DNA of 64,000 bases from JAAYQA01 sp964510345 (GTDB lineage Bacteria; Bacillota; Clostridia; Tissierellales; Peptoniphilaceae). The notes under the pieces were generated by a model. It was not told the DNA's origin and did not search any database. It saw nothing but the letters and a program-made list of their open reading frames with translations. Positions 16,305-25,026 of the stretch are shown here, in pieces. Position numbers and translations under genes: made by a program. Location of the stretch: positions 1 through 64,000 of the forward strand of contig CAZEBB010000002.1 in NCBI GenBank assembly GCA_964510345.1. Direction: 5' to 3'. Within the stretch, counting starts at the first letter, position 1; each line of letters starts with the position of its first letter.

Positions 16305-16970
16305 CTATACGGCATGTAAAGTGACCAGCTTGGTCACATTGCTTTGCGTGCGGATCTCCTGCAACACTTTTTCTTCCACCGGCTCGTCCGTCTCGATGAC
16401 CATCAACGCTTGGCTTCCCTGTTGTTTTCGGGACACCTCCATGTGGCCGATATTGATCTGATGTTTCGTCAACACAAATGAAACGCTGGCAATCGTCCCA
16501 AACTGGTCTTCGTGAAAGATCAGCATGGATGGATTCTCACCGGTGAGTTTGATCTCGAAACCGTCGACCTCCGTGATGCGAATTGCTCCACCGCCGACGG
16601 AGATCCCCTTCATCGTGAACGTCTTCTCCCCTTTCGCAAGAGTTGCAATCAGCGTATTCGGGTGAATCGGCAGTTCTTCTTCTTTTACAAATTCGACTTG
16701 GATCCCCGCATTTTCAGCGATTTCGATCGCTCGGGGAATCCTCTCATCATTCGTATCATAATCCAGGATCCCGCTGATGACGGCGACATCCGTCGCATGC
16801 CCCCGGTAGGTCTCTGCAAATGAGCCAAAAAACTGGATCCGGATTTTCTCCGGCTCTTCGCCGAACATTTTGCGCGCCATACGGCCTAACTGGACGGCTC
16901 CGGCGGTATGTGAACTTGACGGTCCGATCATTACAGGCCCGATGATGTCAAATACACTCTTATATTTCAA
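16305..16970 (-). CDS. sdaAB: L-serine ammonia-lyase, iron-sulfur-dependent, beta subunit
   Basis: 221 aa. The N-terminal domain has the conserved GPSSSHTAGAVQLGRMA block (near residues 16-32). The C-terminal part from about residue 150 is an ACT-type regulatory domain (MLIFHEDQFGTIASV, then INIGHMEVSRKQQG). It starts with TTG at 16970, supported by AAAGGAG seven bases upstream. First gene of the sdaAB-sdaAA operon. Confidence 0.94.
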   Translation of the reverse strand: MKYKSVFDIIGPVMIGPSSSHTAGAVQLGRMARKMFGEEPEKIRIQFFGSFAETYRGHATDVAVISGILDYDTNDERIPRAIEIAENAGIQVEFVKEEELPIHPNTLIATLAKGEKTFTMKGISVGGGAIRITEVDGFEIKLTGENPSMLIFHEDQFGTIASVSFVLTKHQINIGHMEVSRKQQGSQALMVIETDEPVEEKVLQEIRTQSNVTKLVTLHAV

Positions 16971-17008
16971 TCTGATTCTCCTTTGAGTACACTATAGTAT
17001 CCCTGTTT

Positions 17009-17037
17009 ATCATATAACAAAGAGACGTAGTTGACAA
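17009..17037 (-). promoter_or_regulatory. Promoter of sdaAB-sdaAA
   Basis: Minus strand: TTGTCA (17032-17037), 17 bp, TATGAT (17009-17014). A second overlapping candidate with -10 TATAGT lies closer to the gene. Confidence 0.55.
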
Positions 17038-17067
17038 CACTAATGGTGTTTTAAAGTATAGAATAAA

Positions 17068-17158
17068 GTCCGATCGTCGCGCACGGAAAACTCTTCTCGG
17101 CACGCTCACGGCCGCTCGGCCAAGATATGGCCTTAAAGAGTATTCCGAACGCTCCTCT
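17068..17158 (+). repeat. Family 1 palindromic intergenic repeat, copy A
   Basis: An element of about 90 bp sharing with 36104-36188 and 39381-39572 the block ACTCTTCTCGGCACGCTCAC and the block AAAGAGTA-TCCG. ACTCTT pairs with AAGAGT, and GGCCG pairs with CGGCC over a 2-nt loop. Copy A is the most diverged in its outer stem. It lies 20 bp after the psuG stop and has no other terminator near it, so it may end that transcript. Confidence 0.85.
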
Positions 17159-17178
17159 CTTACCGTTAACAGACGCAG

Positions 17179-18099
17179 TTACTGCTTTCTTTTCGCGTAT
17201 TCGACGGCAAGCTGCGCGCCGATGCGCGCGTTGTTGTGAACGAGAGCGATATTGGCTACAAGGCTCTTGCCTTCCGTCTTCTCGACGATGGTCTTCAATA
17301 AAAACGGGGTGACTTCTTTGCCGGCGATCCCTTGTTCGACGCTTTCTGACAACGCGCTTTCGATCATGAAATTGATATAGTCCGGGTCCATCGCATCGGC
17401 TTCGGGAATCGGGTTGACGACTAATACGCCCCCGTCCAGCTGCAAGTCTTCACGAACACTCATCATGTCGACGACTTCTTTTGCATTGTCAGCCCGTAAG
17501 GGGACCGGTAATCCGCTGGTACGCGTATAAAATGCGGGAAGCTCATCCGTTTGATACCCGACGACGGGCACACCGCGGGTCTCTAGGTATTCTAAGGTTC
17601 TCGGTAAATCTAAAATCGCCTTGGCTCCGGCGCAGATGACGGTGACATTGGTCTTTGACAATTCTTCCAAATCTTGCGACACGTCCATGGCCTCTTCGTA
17701 TCCTCTGTGTACGCCGCCGACGCCACCGGTCACGAAAAAGCGGATCCCGGCCATCGCTGCACAGATCATAGTACCGGCAACGGTTACCGCGCCGATCTTC
17801 TTTTTGGCAATGCAGTCCGCCATATCGCGGCGGGAGATCTTGTCGACGCCTTTTGCTGTAGCCAATGTCATAAGATCTTCTTCGGTTAAACCGATTTTGA
17901 TACGTCCGTCCATCACGGCGATCGTCGCGGGCACCGCGCCGTATTCTCTGATGATGTCTTCTGTTTGTTTGGCCATCTCTACATTTTGCGGGTAGGGCAT
18001 GCCATGGGAGATGATCGTCGATTCCAGTGCGACGACCGGCTTTCCTTCGTTCAGTGCTGCACGCACCTCAGGTAGAATATCCAAGTATTTATTGTCCAT
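17179..18099 (-). CDS. psuG: Pseudouridine-5'-phosphate glycosidase
   Basis: 306 aa. It splits pseudouridine 5'-phosphate into uracil and ribose 5-phosphate, after PsuK has phosphorylated pseudouridine. Family blocks seen are ALESTIISHGMPYPQN, FVTGGVGGVHRGYE, VVGYQTDELPAFYTR and a C-terminal NIALVHNNARIGAQLAVE. The ATG at 18099 lies inside the last codons of psuK, after GAGGAAAAG, so the two are translated together. Length is normal for the family. Confidence 0.94.
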   Translation of the reverse strand: MDNKYLDILPEVRAALNEGKPVVALESTIISHGMPYPQNVEMAKQTEDIIREYGAVPATIAVMDGRIKIGLTEEDLMTLATAKGVDKISRRDMADCIAKKKIGAVTVAGTMICAAMAGIRFFVTGGVGGVHRGYEEAMDVSQDLEELSKTNVTVICAGAKAILDLPRTLEYLETRGVPVVGYQTDELPAFYTRTSGLPVPLRADNAKEVVDMMSVREDLQLDGGVLVVNPIPEADAMDPDYINFMIESALSESVEQGIAGKEVTPFLLKTIVEKTEGKSLVANIALVHNNARIGAQLAVEYAKRKQ

Positions 18100-19186
18100 A
18101 TTTCTTTTCCTCCTCGATAAGTTTTTCTTTCGTCAGATCTCTTTGCACAGAATCCTTCGATCGGATCGTGCTCTTTGCATTGGCCGCTCCATAGTGACAC
18201 GCTTTTTTCAGTGATTCTCCATGCGCGAGCCCATACAGTACGCCGGCGCTAAACGCATCTCCCGCACCGGTTACATCCTCGATGTCTTCCGCCCGCAACG
18301 TCTCCGTCTCCATGAGATGCACTTGGTCTTCACCGTAAGCGACCGAGCCGGCTCCTGCGGTGACCACCGCTTTCTTCACGCCGGCATCCAGCCAGAGGCG
18401 GCACAGTCTCTCTGCCTTTACTTCGTCTGTCTCAAAATAGCTTTGTGATTCATCCACATTGCAGATCATCACATCCAGCCCCTTCAGATCGCGAGGCATT
18501 CTCTTCATCTTAGGAGCCGATACTCCGATCAAGCACAGTTGAAAGGCATCGGTGCGAGCATATTCAACCAATGCTTCGAGCGCACCGGCATCCAAATTTC
18601 CGTCGGCGACAACCCACTTGGAACGTCGAAAATCCGCTCGCTTGCTCTCGATCCACTCTCTGTCCATGTGCTCACAGATCTCCATGTCCGCATAACCGGC
18701 GACGAGTGACCCGTCCGTTGCAAGGATCGCATGATACGATCCGGTTTGCCCACTCTCCGATCGATCCGTTAGATGCGTTGAAAACAGCCCCACACTGTTA
18801 TCCAATAAATAGGATCCGTCCGCGTCATTGCCCACAATCGTCATCAAATGGACGTCCTCACCGAGGCGCCCCAGGTTTTCCGCCAAATTGCGCATGACCC
18901 CGCCCGGGCTTCGTACCGAACGGATCGGATTGGACGTGCCCGGCTGATGTGGACCCAGCAACAGTGCTTTATGGTCGACATTGGCCCCGCCGATGCAGGT
19001 AATTCCTACCGATTTTCTCAGCACATAGGCTTTTCCCTCGATATATCCTTTTTGCTGCAAGCCCGATAGAAGATTCGCCGTCGCTGACCGCGACAGTCCG
19101 ATTTCCTCCGCTAATTGAACTTGCGTTAAAAACGGATTCTCTGTGAGCCGCTCCAATAGCTTTCGTTCTCTTTCCGTTAAGGCCAC
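18089..19186 (-). CDS. psuK: Pseudouridine kinase with N-terminal helix-turn-helix (PfkB family)
   Basis: About 365 aa. Residues 1-55 form a winged helix (TQVQLAEEIGLSRSATANLLSGLQQKG, cited as a region), and the rest is a ribokinase-like domain with IGGANVDHKALL, GGVMRNLAENLGRLG and the catalytic GAGDAFSAG. The HTH-kinase fusion is common in this branch and suggests that the enzyme also controls its own operon. The start is uncertain: GTG at 19186 has AGAGGGG at ideal spacing; ATG 19192 and TTG 19204 are in frame but badly spaced. Confidence 0.88.
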   Translation of the reverse strand: MALTERERKLLERLTENPFLTQVQLAEEIGLSRSATANLLSGLQQKGYIEGKAYVLRKSVGITCIGGANVDHKALLLGPHQPGTSNPIRSVRSPGGVMRNLAENLGRLGEDVHLMTIVGNDADGSYLLDNSVGLFSTHLTDRSESGQTGSYHAILATDGSLVAGYADMEICEHMDREWIESKRADFRRSKWVVADGNLDAGALEALVEYARTDAFQLCLIGVSAPKMKRMPRDLKGLDVMICNVDESQSYFETDEVKAERLCRLWLDAGVKKAVVTAGAGSVAYGEDQVHLMETETLRAEDIEDVTGAGDAFSAGVLYGLAHGESLKKACHYGAANAKSTIRSKDSVQRDLTKEKLIEEEKKYGQ

Positions 19187-19221
19187 ATTCATCCCCTCTG
19201 TCAAACATATTTCTTTTAACT

Positions 19222-19262
19222 AAACATATGTTTATTATAGCCTCTCTTCTCGCATTTGCCAA
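19222..19262 (-). promoter_or_regulatory. psuK promoter with palindromic operator
   Basis: Minus strand: TTGGCA (19257-19262), 17 bp, TATAAT (19234-19239). The perfect palindrome AAACATATGTTT (19222-19233) sits directly after the -10, over the expected start site, and AAACATAT recurs at 19203-19210. This is a likely repressor site, possibly for the HTH domain of PsuK. Confidence 0.65.
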
Positions 19263-19394
19263 TAGTGGCTCTACTTTTTTGTCCGTTTTTCGCGAGGATC
19301 GGGTATATAAGACTTATCAATTGCAAACACGTATGGAACCGATTGTATTGTCTTCCACAAGCGTGAACGACAGCGTTCAGGAAAGGAGCGTATC

Positions 19395-19832
19395 ATGAAA
19401 AAAATATTACTGCCGATCGATGGTTCGGAATTCTCGAAGAAGTCACTACAATTTGCGGAGGACTTAGGTTTGATCCAAGCCGGTGAAATCCACCTGATAT
19501 CGGTGATCCAAGCCGGATACGCCTCCAGCCACATGGATGGGGACGTCAACTTCTACCCCGGCCATGTGATTCACCCGCGCGAGGAAGCGGAAGAAGTCAT
19601 GGGCAGAGCCGTGAAATACTTAGCTGACAAAGGCATTACCGCCCACACTCACATCCCGTTGGGTGATCCCGCTCAAATGATCTTGGAAACGGCAAAAAAT
19701 ATCGAGGCCGATCTGATCGTCATCGGCAATCGAGGACTGGGTGCATTCTCCCGAGCTTTTCTCGGTTCGGTATCCACTAAAGTCATGAACCACGCCCATT
19801 GCTCCGTCTTGATCGTGAAAAAACCTGAGTAA
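19395..19832 (+). CDS. Universal stress protein (UspA family)
   Basis: 145 aa, one Usp domain. It begins KKILLPIDGSEFSKKSL and ends with the ATP-binding pattern GNRGLGAFSRAFLGSVSTKV (G-2x-G-9x-G-S). AGGAAAGGAG precedes the ATG. Members bind ATP and help survival in stationary phase or stress; the specific role here is not known. It is monocistronic, between the divergent psuK promoter and a terminator shared with the CNNM gene. Confidence 0.9.
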   Translation: MKKILLPIDGSEFSKKSLQFAEDLGLIQAGEIHLISVIQAGYASSHMDGDVNFYPGHVIHPREEAEEVMGRAVKYLADKGITAHTHIPLGDPAQMILETAKNIEADLIVIGNRGLGAFSRAFLGSVSTKVMNHAHCSVLIVKKPE

Positions 19833-19838
19833 ACAAAC

Positions 19839-19863
19839 ACCGCCCGGCTCAAGGCCGGGCGGT
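19839..19863. terminator. Bidirectional terminator between uspA and the CNNM gene
   Basis: ACCGCCCGGC (19839-19848) pairs with GCCGGGCGGT (19854-19863) around a 5-nt loop between convergent genes. Confidence 0.8.
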
Positions 19864-19866
19864 ATT

Positions 19867-21207
19867 TCAATCTTCATCTTCCGCATCTTCATCGACTTCA
19901 GGGATCGGCAGTACTTTGACCCGCAATGTCAGGATACGGTGCTCTTCAATTTCTTCCGTTCGAAGTTCTAAATGTTCGACGTGAACGACTTCATCTTCCA
20001 AATCATCAAAACTACCGATTTCTTCTATAAAGTATCCGGCGACGGTATCGGATTCCCTTGATTCGATATTGACGTGAAATTCTGTATTAAAGTCATAGAC
20101 ACTATAGTTTCCCGGGACAATGTATTCGTCCTCGGCTACTTGTTGGATCCCGACGACCGGCAGTACATCATGTTCATCTTCGATATCGCCGACGATTTCT
20201 TCGATCAAATCTTCCAGCGTGACGACGCCTTCAAACCCTCCGAATTCATCCAGTAAAAGCGCAATATGTTGGCGCGATGTCTGAAACACGCCGAGAAGTT
20301 CATCGATATAGAGGCTTTCGGGTACAAACAACGGCGGTCGTGCAACATCCTGTATCGTCATGGCGCCTCTTTGGAGCGCTTCTTGGTTCAGGAAAAAATC
20401 TTTAATATGCAAGATTCCCACGATATCGTCCTTGTCGTCCCGATAGATGGGGAAACGCGAATGAGCATTGGAAAATACCATGTCTTTGATCTCTTCGAAG
20501 GTGTCTTCGATATCGATCATGATGGTATCGACGCGCGGGATCATAATCTCGCGCACAATTTTTGTGTCTAAGGACAAGACACCACGAATCATATTGAACT
20601 CGCCCATGTCGATGGCGCCGTCATTGCGGCTGTTGCTTAGAAGCGCCTTCATTTCTTCACGGGTCAGTTTCTCTTCTTTTTTAGTGAAGTCCAATGGTGT
20701 GATGCGCTTTAAAAGACTCGTCGACATGCTGAGCAGCCAAATAAACGGTTTAAATGCCGTCTTAATGAAACCGATCGGTGCGGCGGCAATCCTCGCATAG
20801 GTTTCCGGTATCTGTAACGCCAATTGCTTTGGGTACAATTCTCCCAACACGAGCGTAATATAGGAAATCATCAGCGTGACGACGACGGTGGCGATCATCT
20901 CCGCTCCTTGGAAGCGGGCAAAGAGCGGCATAAAACGGGCGACGAATGTCTGCGATGCGGATGCAGAGTTAAAAAATCCGGCAAATGTGATGCCGACTTG
21001 TATCGCCGATAAAAACGCGTCGGAGTCTTCCAAGAGATTGAGCGCTCGTCGCGCTTTTTTGTCGCCGTTATCGGCCATATCTTTCAGTTTTGCAGGGTTT
21101 GCGGAGACATAAGCCATCTCGGCTCCGGCGAGAAATGCATTAATGATCGTCAGTATAATGATCAGTACAATAGGTCCAAGTAGTGACCGACTTGCAGGAT
21201 CCTCCAT
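19867..21207 (-). CDS. CNNM/CorC (hemolysin-C-like) transporter, probably for magnesium
   Basis: 446 aa. The N-terminal DUF21/CNNM membrane domain (about residues 1-200) is followed by a pair of CBS domains (about 220-340, with the IPRVDTIMIDIEDT segment) and a C-terminal CorC_HlyC domain. The tail is very acidic (VDEDAEDED). Members move or regulate Mg2+ across the membrane; older names call them hemolysins without good reason. GAAAGAGGT lies before the ATG at 21207. Confidence 0.9.
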   Translation of the reverse strand: MEDPASRSLLGPIVLIIILTIINAFLAGAEMAYVSANPAKLKDMADNGDKKARRALNLLEDSDAFLSAIQVGITFAGFFNSASASQTFVARFMPLFARFQGAEMIATVVVTLMISYITLVLGELYPKQLALQIPETYARIAAAPIGFIKTAFKPFIWLLSMSTSLLKRITPLDFTKKEEKLTREEMKALLSNSRNDGAIDMGEFNMIRGVLSLDTKIVREIMIPRVDTIMIDIEDTFEEIKDMVFSNAHSRFPIYRDDKDDIVGILHIKDFFLNQEALQRGAMTIQDVARPPLFVPESLYIDELLGVFQTSRQHIALLLDEFGGFEGVVTLEDLIEEIVGDIEDEHDVLPVVGIQQVAEDEYIVPGNYSVYDFNTEFHVNIESRESDTVAGYFIEEIGSFDDLEDEVVHVEHLELRTEEIEEHRILTLRVKVLPIPEVDEDAEDED

Positions 21208-21239
21208 AAAACGTACCTCTTTCTTTTATTCGTTATCCT

Positions 21240-21268
21240 ATTATACGAAGAACTGCGGTCTACGTCAA
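21240..21268 (-). promoter_or_regulatory. Promoter of the CNNM gene
   Basis: Minus strand: TTGACG (21263-21268), 17 bp, TATAAT (21240-21245). Confidence 0.6.
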
Positions 21269-21391
21269 TCTTTGATGTATATTATCAATCGGTTTGCATA
21301 TTGAAGAGAAATAAGTTGCCATTATTGATTCAAACTACGCTTCAATATTTCCTGCATGATCCCCGATGTTTCTCCACCGCGCTCCAAACGA

Positions 21392-21420
21392 TTGTCATAA
21401 CTCGGAATTAAGGTTATAAT
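21392..21420 (+). promoter_or_regulatory. Promoter of the amino-acid ABC importer operon
   Basis: TTGTCA (21392-21397), 17 bp, TATAAT (21415-21420), close to consensus; leader about 40 nt. Confidence 0.65.
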
Positions 21421-21464
21421 CTATATGCCACGTTATCCAATTAAACCGATAAGGAGTGAATCAA

Positions 21465-22310
21465 TTGAGAAAATTACTAGTGGTTTTACTATTGGCGTTC
21501 GCAACGGTCTTCACCGCATGCGGCACGACGGAGAAAACAGAAGCGACAACAGATGCCACGGCGACCGAAGCCGGAATGACAGAAGCGGCTGCCGCGTCTG
21601 TTGAGAAAAAAGAAGGCGACAAGTTCATCGTCGGTTTTGATGCAAACTTCCCGCCGTATGGCTACAAAGACGGGGACGATTATGTAGGATTTGACCTCGA
21701 TCTCGCGCAAGAAGTTGCGACGCGCCGCGGTTGGGAACTCGTGAAGACTCCCATCGACTGGGATGCCAAGGATATGGAGATTAACTCCGGTACGATCGAC
21801 TGCATTTGGAACGGCTTTACGATTAACGGAAGAGAAGACCTGTATGAGTGGACGGCTCCCTATGTCGACAACTCACAAGTATTTGCCGTCAAAGAAGATG
21901 CGGGCATTGCCACCGCAGCGGATCTTGCGGGTAAAGTCGTCGTCGTTCAAGCGGATTCCTCGGCTCTGAAAGCGTTGCAAGATGACAGCAAAAAGGACCT
22001 CACGGGTTCGTTCGCTTCCATGGAACAAGTGCCTGACTATAATACTGCGTTCATGAATCTGGAAAGCGGTGCAGCGGATGCCGTCGCACTGGATATCGGC
22101 GTTGCCAAGTATCAGATCGAGTCGCGTGACGGTAAGGGTTTTGTCATTCTGGAAGAACCGATCGTCACGGAACAATACGGGATCGGGTTTAAACTCGGCA
22201 ACACAGCGCTTCGCGATCAAGTCCAAGAGACTCTCGATCAAATGAAAGCCGATGGTACCTTCAAGAAGATTGCGGAGAAGTGGGACTTACTGGACTCGAT
22301 TATTCAGTAA
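21465..22310 (+). CDS. Polar amino-acid ABC importer, substrate-binding lipoprotein
   Basis: 281 aa. The signal peptide ends in the lipobox-like VFTAC (Cys 19), followed by a Thr/Ala/Glu linker. The mature domain is a family 3 solute-binding protein (VGFDANFPPYGYKDGDDYVGFDLDLA region). The start is TTG at 21465, set by AAGGAG eight bases before; the GTG at 21456 overlaps that site and is rejected. First gene of a three-gene operon. The ligand is probably a polar or acidic amino acid or cystine; it cannot be fixed from sequence. Confidence 0.9.
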   Translation: MRKLLVVLLLAFATVFTACGTTEKTEATTDATATEAGMTEAAAASVEKKEGDKFIVGFDANFPPYGYKDGDDYVGFDLDLAQEVATRRGWELVKTPIDWDAKDMEINSGTIDCIWNGFTINGREDLYEWTAPYVDNSQVFAVKEDAGIATAADLAGKVVVVQADSSALKALQDDSKKDLTGSFASMEQVPDYNTAFMNLESGAADAVALDIGVAKYQIESRDGKGFVILEEPIVTEQYGIGFKLGNTALRDQVQETLDQMKADGTFKKIAEKWDLLDSIIQ

Positions 22311-22313
22311 GGT

Positions 22314-22964
<651 letters not shown>

Positions 22965-22971
22965 GGTGCCT

Positions 22972-23721
22972 ATGTGTGTATTAGAGGCGAAAGCCGTCAG
23001 AAAATCGTTTGGAAGCACCGAAGTCTTAAAGGGAATTGACCTTCAAGTCCAAGAAGGAGAAGTCCTCGCCATCTTGGGACCGTCCGGTTCCGGCAAGAGC
23101 ACCTTGTTGCGATGCTGCACTTTTTTAGAGACGATGGATGCCGGTGAACTGCACTATTTTGACGAGGTCGCTGTGCATTTTGCGAATAACCGTCCCATTT
23201 ATGGCGACTTAAAGAAGATCCGCAGCGAATTTGGCCTCGTCTTTCAGGATTTTAACCTATTTCCTCATTGGACGGTGCTCAAAAATCTCATGGATGCGCC
23301 GGTGCGCGTCCAAGGCCGCCCCAAGGCGAAGGTGCGAGAAGAGTGCATGGTCCTCCTGGAAAAAATGAATCTCACGGAGAAGGCGAACGAGTATCCCTCG
23401 AGCTTATCCGGCGGACAGCAACAAAGGGTTGCGATTGCACGAGCTCTGGCGCTTAAGCCGAAGATGCTCTTCTTCGACGAACCCACATCGGCATTAGACC
23501 CCGAACTGACGAGCGAGATACTCCACGTGATCCGCGACTTAGCCGCTGAGAATATGACGATGGTGATCGTCACACACGAAATGGCCTTTGCCGCCGAAGT
23601 CGCTGACCGAGCGGTGTTTATGGATGAGGGCATCGTGTTGGAAGAAGGACCCGCCAAACAGTTGATCCATTTCCCTACCGAAGACCGCACCAAACAATTT
23701 TTACGAAAGCTACAAGCATAA
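22972..23721 (+). CDS. Amino-acid ABC importer, ATPase
   Basis: 249 aa, GlnQ type. Walker A GPSGSGKST is near residues 37-45, the Q-loop is LVFQDFNLFPH, the signature LSGGQQQR, Walker B MLFFDEPTSALD and the switch His is in VTHEM. The start is the ATG at 22972, seven bases after the permease stop, with GAGGTG upstream; the frame extends further upstream inside the permease gene but is not coding there. It powers import by the preceding two proteins. Confidence 0.94.
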   Translation: MCVLEAKAVRKSFGSTEVLKGIDLQVQEGEVLAILGPSGSGKSTLLRCCTFLETMDAGELHYFDEVAVHFANNRPIYGDLKKIRSEFGLVFQDFNLFPHWTVLKNLMDAPVRVQGRPKAKVREECMVLLEKMNLTEKANEYPSSLSGGQQQRVAIARALALKPKMLFFDEPTSALDPELTSEILHVIRDLAAENMTMVIVTHEMAFAAEVADRAVFMDEGIVLEEGPAKQLIHFPTEDRTKQFLRKLQA

Positions 23722-23752
23722 AAACGCCGCCCCGGTTCTCCGAGGCGGTTTT
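23722..23752 (+). terminator. Terminator of the amino-acid ABC operon
   Basis: CCGCCCCGG, loop TTCT, CCGAGGCGG, then TTTT. The 3' 23 bp (23730-23752) are repeated exactly at 24012-24034. Confidence 0.8.
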
Positions 23753-23754
23753 GA

Positions 23755-24034
23755 GTTTGATGAACTTTGTTGATCTACTTTGGATTAGAATCGATTGTGT
23801 TTTGCTGATGTCGTCTGCGAAGGAAGGGGAAGTCAAAAAGGGCGACTCTGAGACGAATCCTCACCCTCATCACGTTCTACCGAGAGGATGAAGTCGAGGT
23901 ACGAGGTACGCGAGGTATACGAGTGTAGTCGACCGAGGCGTTTGACTCCCCTGACGCAGCAGTCTGAAGCCAGTATTTTTAGTTGATCAACTTATATCTT
24001 CCCTTTCCCTACCCCGGTTCTCCGAGGCGGTTTT
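23755..24034 (+). repeat. Family 2 structured intergenic element, copy 1 (possible small RNA)
   Basis: It fills the gap between the ABC operon and the SIMPL gene. The core is 23824-23952: outer stem AGGGGAAGTCAAA (23825-23837) with TTTGACTCCCCT (23941-23952), and inner stem ATCCTC (23857-23862) with GAGGAT (23884-23889). The core matches 44423-44519 and 59989-60085 on the other strand. Weaker similarity extends on both sides, from the ACTTTGTTGAT stretch near 23765 to the AGTTGATC stretch near 23980. It ends in a second copy of the 23-bp terminator sequence (24012-24034). No open frame is supported. Confidence 0.8.
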
Positions 24035-24039
24035 GTTCT

Positions 24040-24813
24040 CTATTTGGTTTCGTACATCAAGGTGACGGTAGCTCGAACGGACAGTTGACCCGGGCTAAAG
24101 GATGTGGCTGCGGAGGCTTCTGTCGCTGCCATATCTCTCCCCTTCGCGTACTCATAAAGAGGCTCTACATTTGGAGCTCCACCTTCAATGATACGCAACG
24201 GTTCTCCGATACTCTTTCCGATCGCTTCAGCGAGTACTTTTGCATTGCCCTCGCCATGGGTGACGGCGTCTTTCATCGCTTCCTTATATAAGGTATCTTT
24301 TTCTTCTTCCGTCAAATCGAACGTAATTCCCTGCGAGGTGTTGGCTCCTTTCGCGATGACCGCATCCAGAACGGTGCCCGCGTTGTCGATATTGCGAATC
24401 GTCACTCGTAACCCGTGATTGACTTCATAACCGATCACCTTACTCCATGTCTCCGGATCATAACGGGGATTCACATAGTAGCCATCTGTCTGAATATCCT
24501 TCTCTTCAATACCCTGTGCCTTTAGCTCTGCCAGTACCGCGTCCACTTTGGGTGTATTGAGTTCTTGGGCTTCTTTAAGGGTCGCTCCCTGCGTGATCAC
24601 CCCGATATTGATCCGGGCAATACTCGGTTTCCCAAATTTTTCTGCCACACCCTGTACGGTTATCGTCTGCATCGCACTTCCTCCTGCCGGCACCGCGGTC
24701 GTCGCCTGCGCCGGTTTCTTCGTGAATATGCCGATTCCGATTCCGATCCCCACGAATACAAGAATCGAGAACAGTCCGGTCAATAGAATTTTCTGCCATT
24801 GGGTTTCTCTCAT
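24040..24813 (-). CDS. SIMPL domain protein (DUF541), membrane-anchored
   Basis: 257 aa. An N-terminal membrane segment (about residues 10-30) is followed by the DUF541 domain, with TITVQGVAEKFGKPSIARINIGV near its start and a C-terminal SPGQLSVRATVTLMYE strand. It probably faces the outside. The molecular role of this family is poorly known; some members are linked to oxidative or envelope stress. The start is the ATG at 24813, with AGAGGTG upstream, rather than the GTG at 24822. Confidence 0.85.
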   Translation of the reverse strand: MRETQWQKILLTGLFSILVFVGIGIGIGIFTKKPAQATTAVPAGGSAMQTITVQGVAEKFGKPSIARINIGVITQGATLKEAQELNTPKVDAVLAELKAQGIEEKDIQTDGYYVNPRYDPETWSKVIGYEVNHGLRVTIRNIDNAGTVLDAVIAKGANTSQGITFDLTEEEKDTLYKEAMKDAVTHGEGNAKVLAEAIGKSIGEPLRIIEGGAPNVEPLYEYAKGRDMAATEASAATSFSPGQLSVRATVTLMYETK

Positions 24814-25026
24814 TTTTTCCACCTCTTTCTATTTGGGATGATCTCCCTTATCTTATAAGACGCAAGTCCGGTAGAAAGGTTACAAGTCATGTATACCCGT
24901 GAACGATCTCCAAAATTTCGTATTTCATGATTCCTTAACTTATTTTTACCTATGTGCAATATTTTTGCCTTCTGATGCGTTAACTCTATGAAAAGGAAAA
25001 CAACAGAAAAAAAGGAGCGAAATCAT

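Noticed and set aside
21280..21296. TTGAT and ATCAA half sites as an FNR box
   Set aside because: The spacer is 7 bp, not 4, and the site lies between divergent promoters at no fitting distance.
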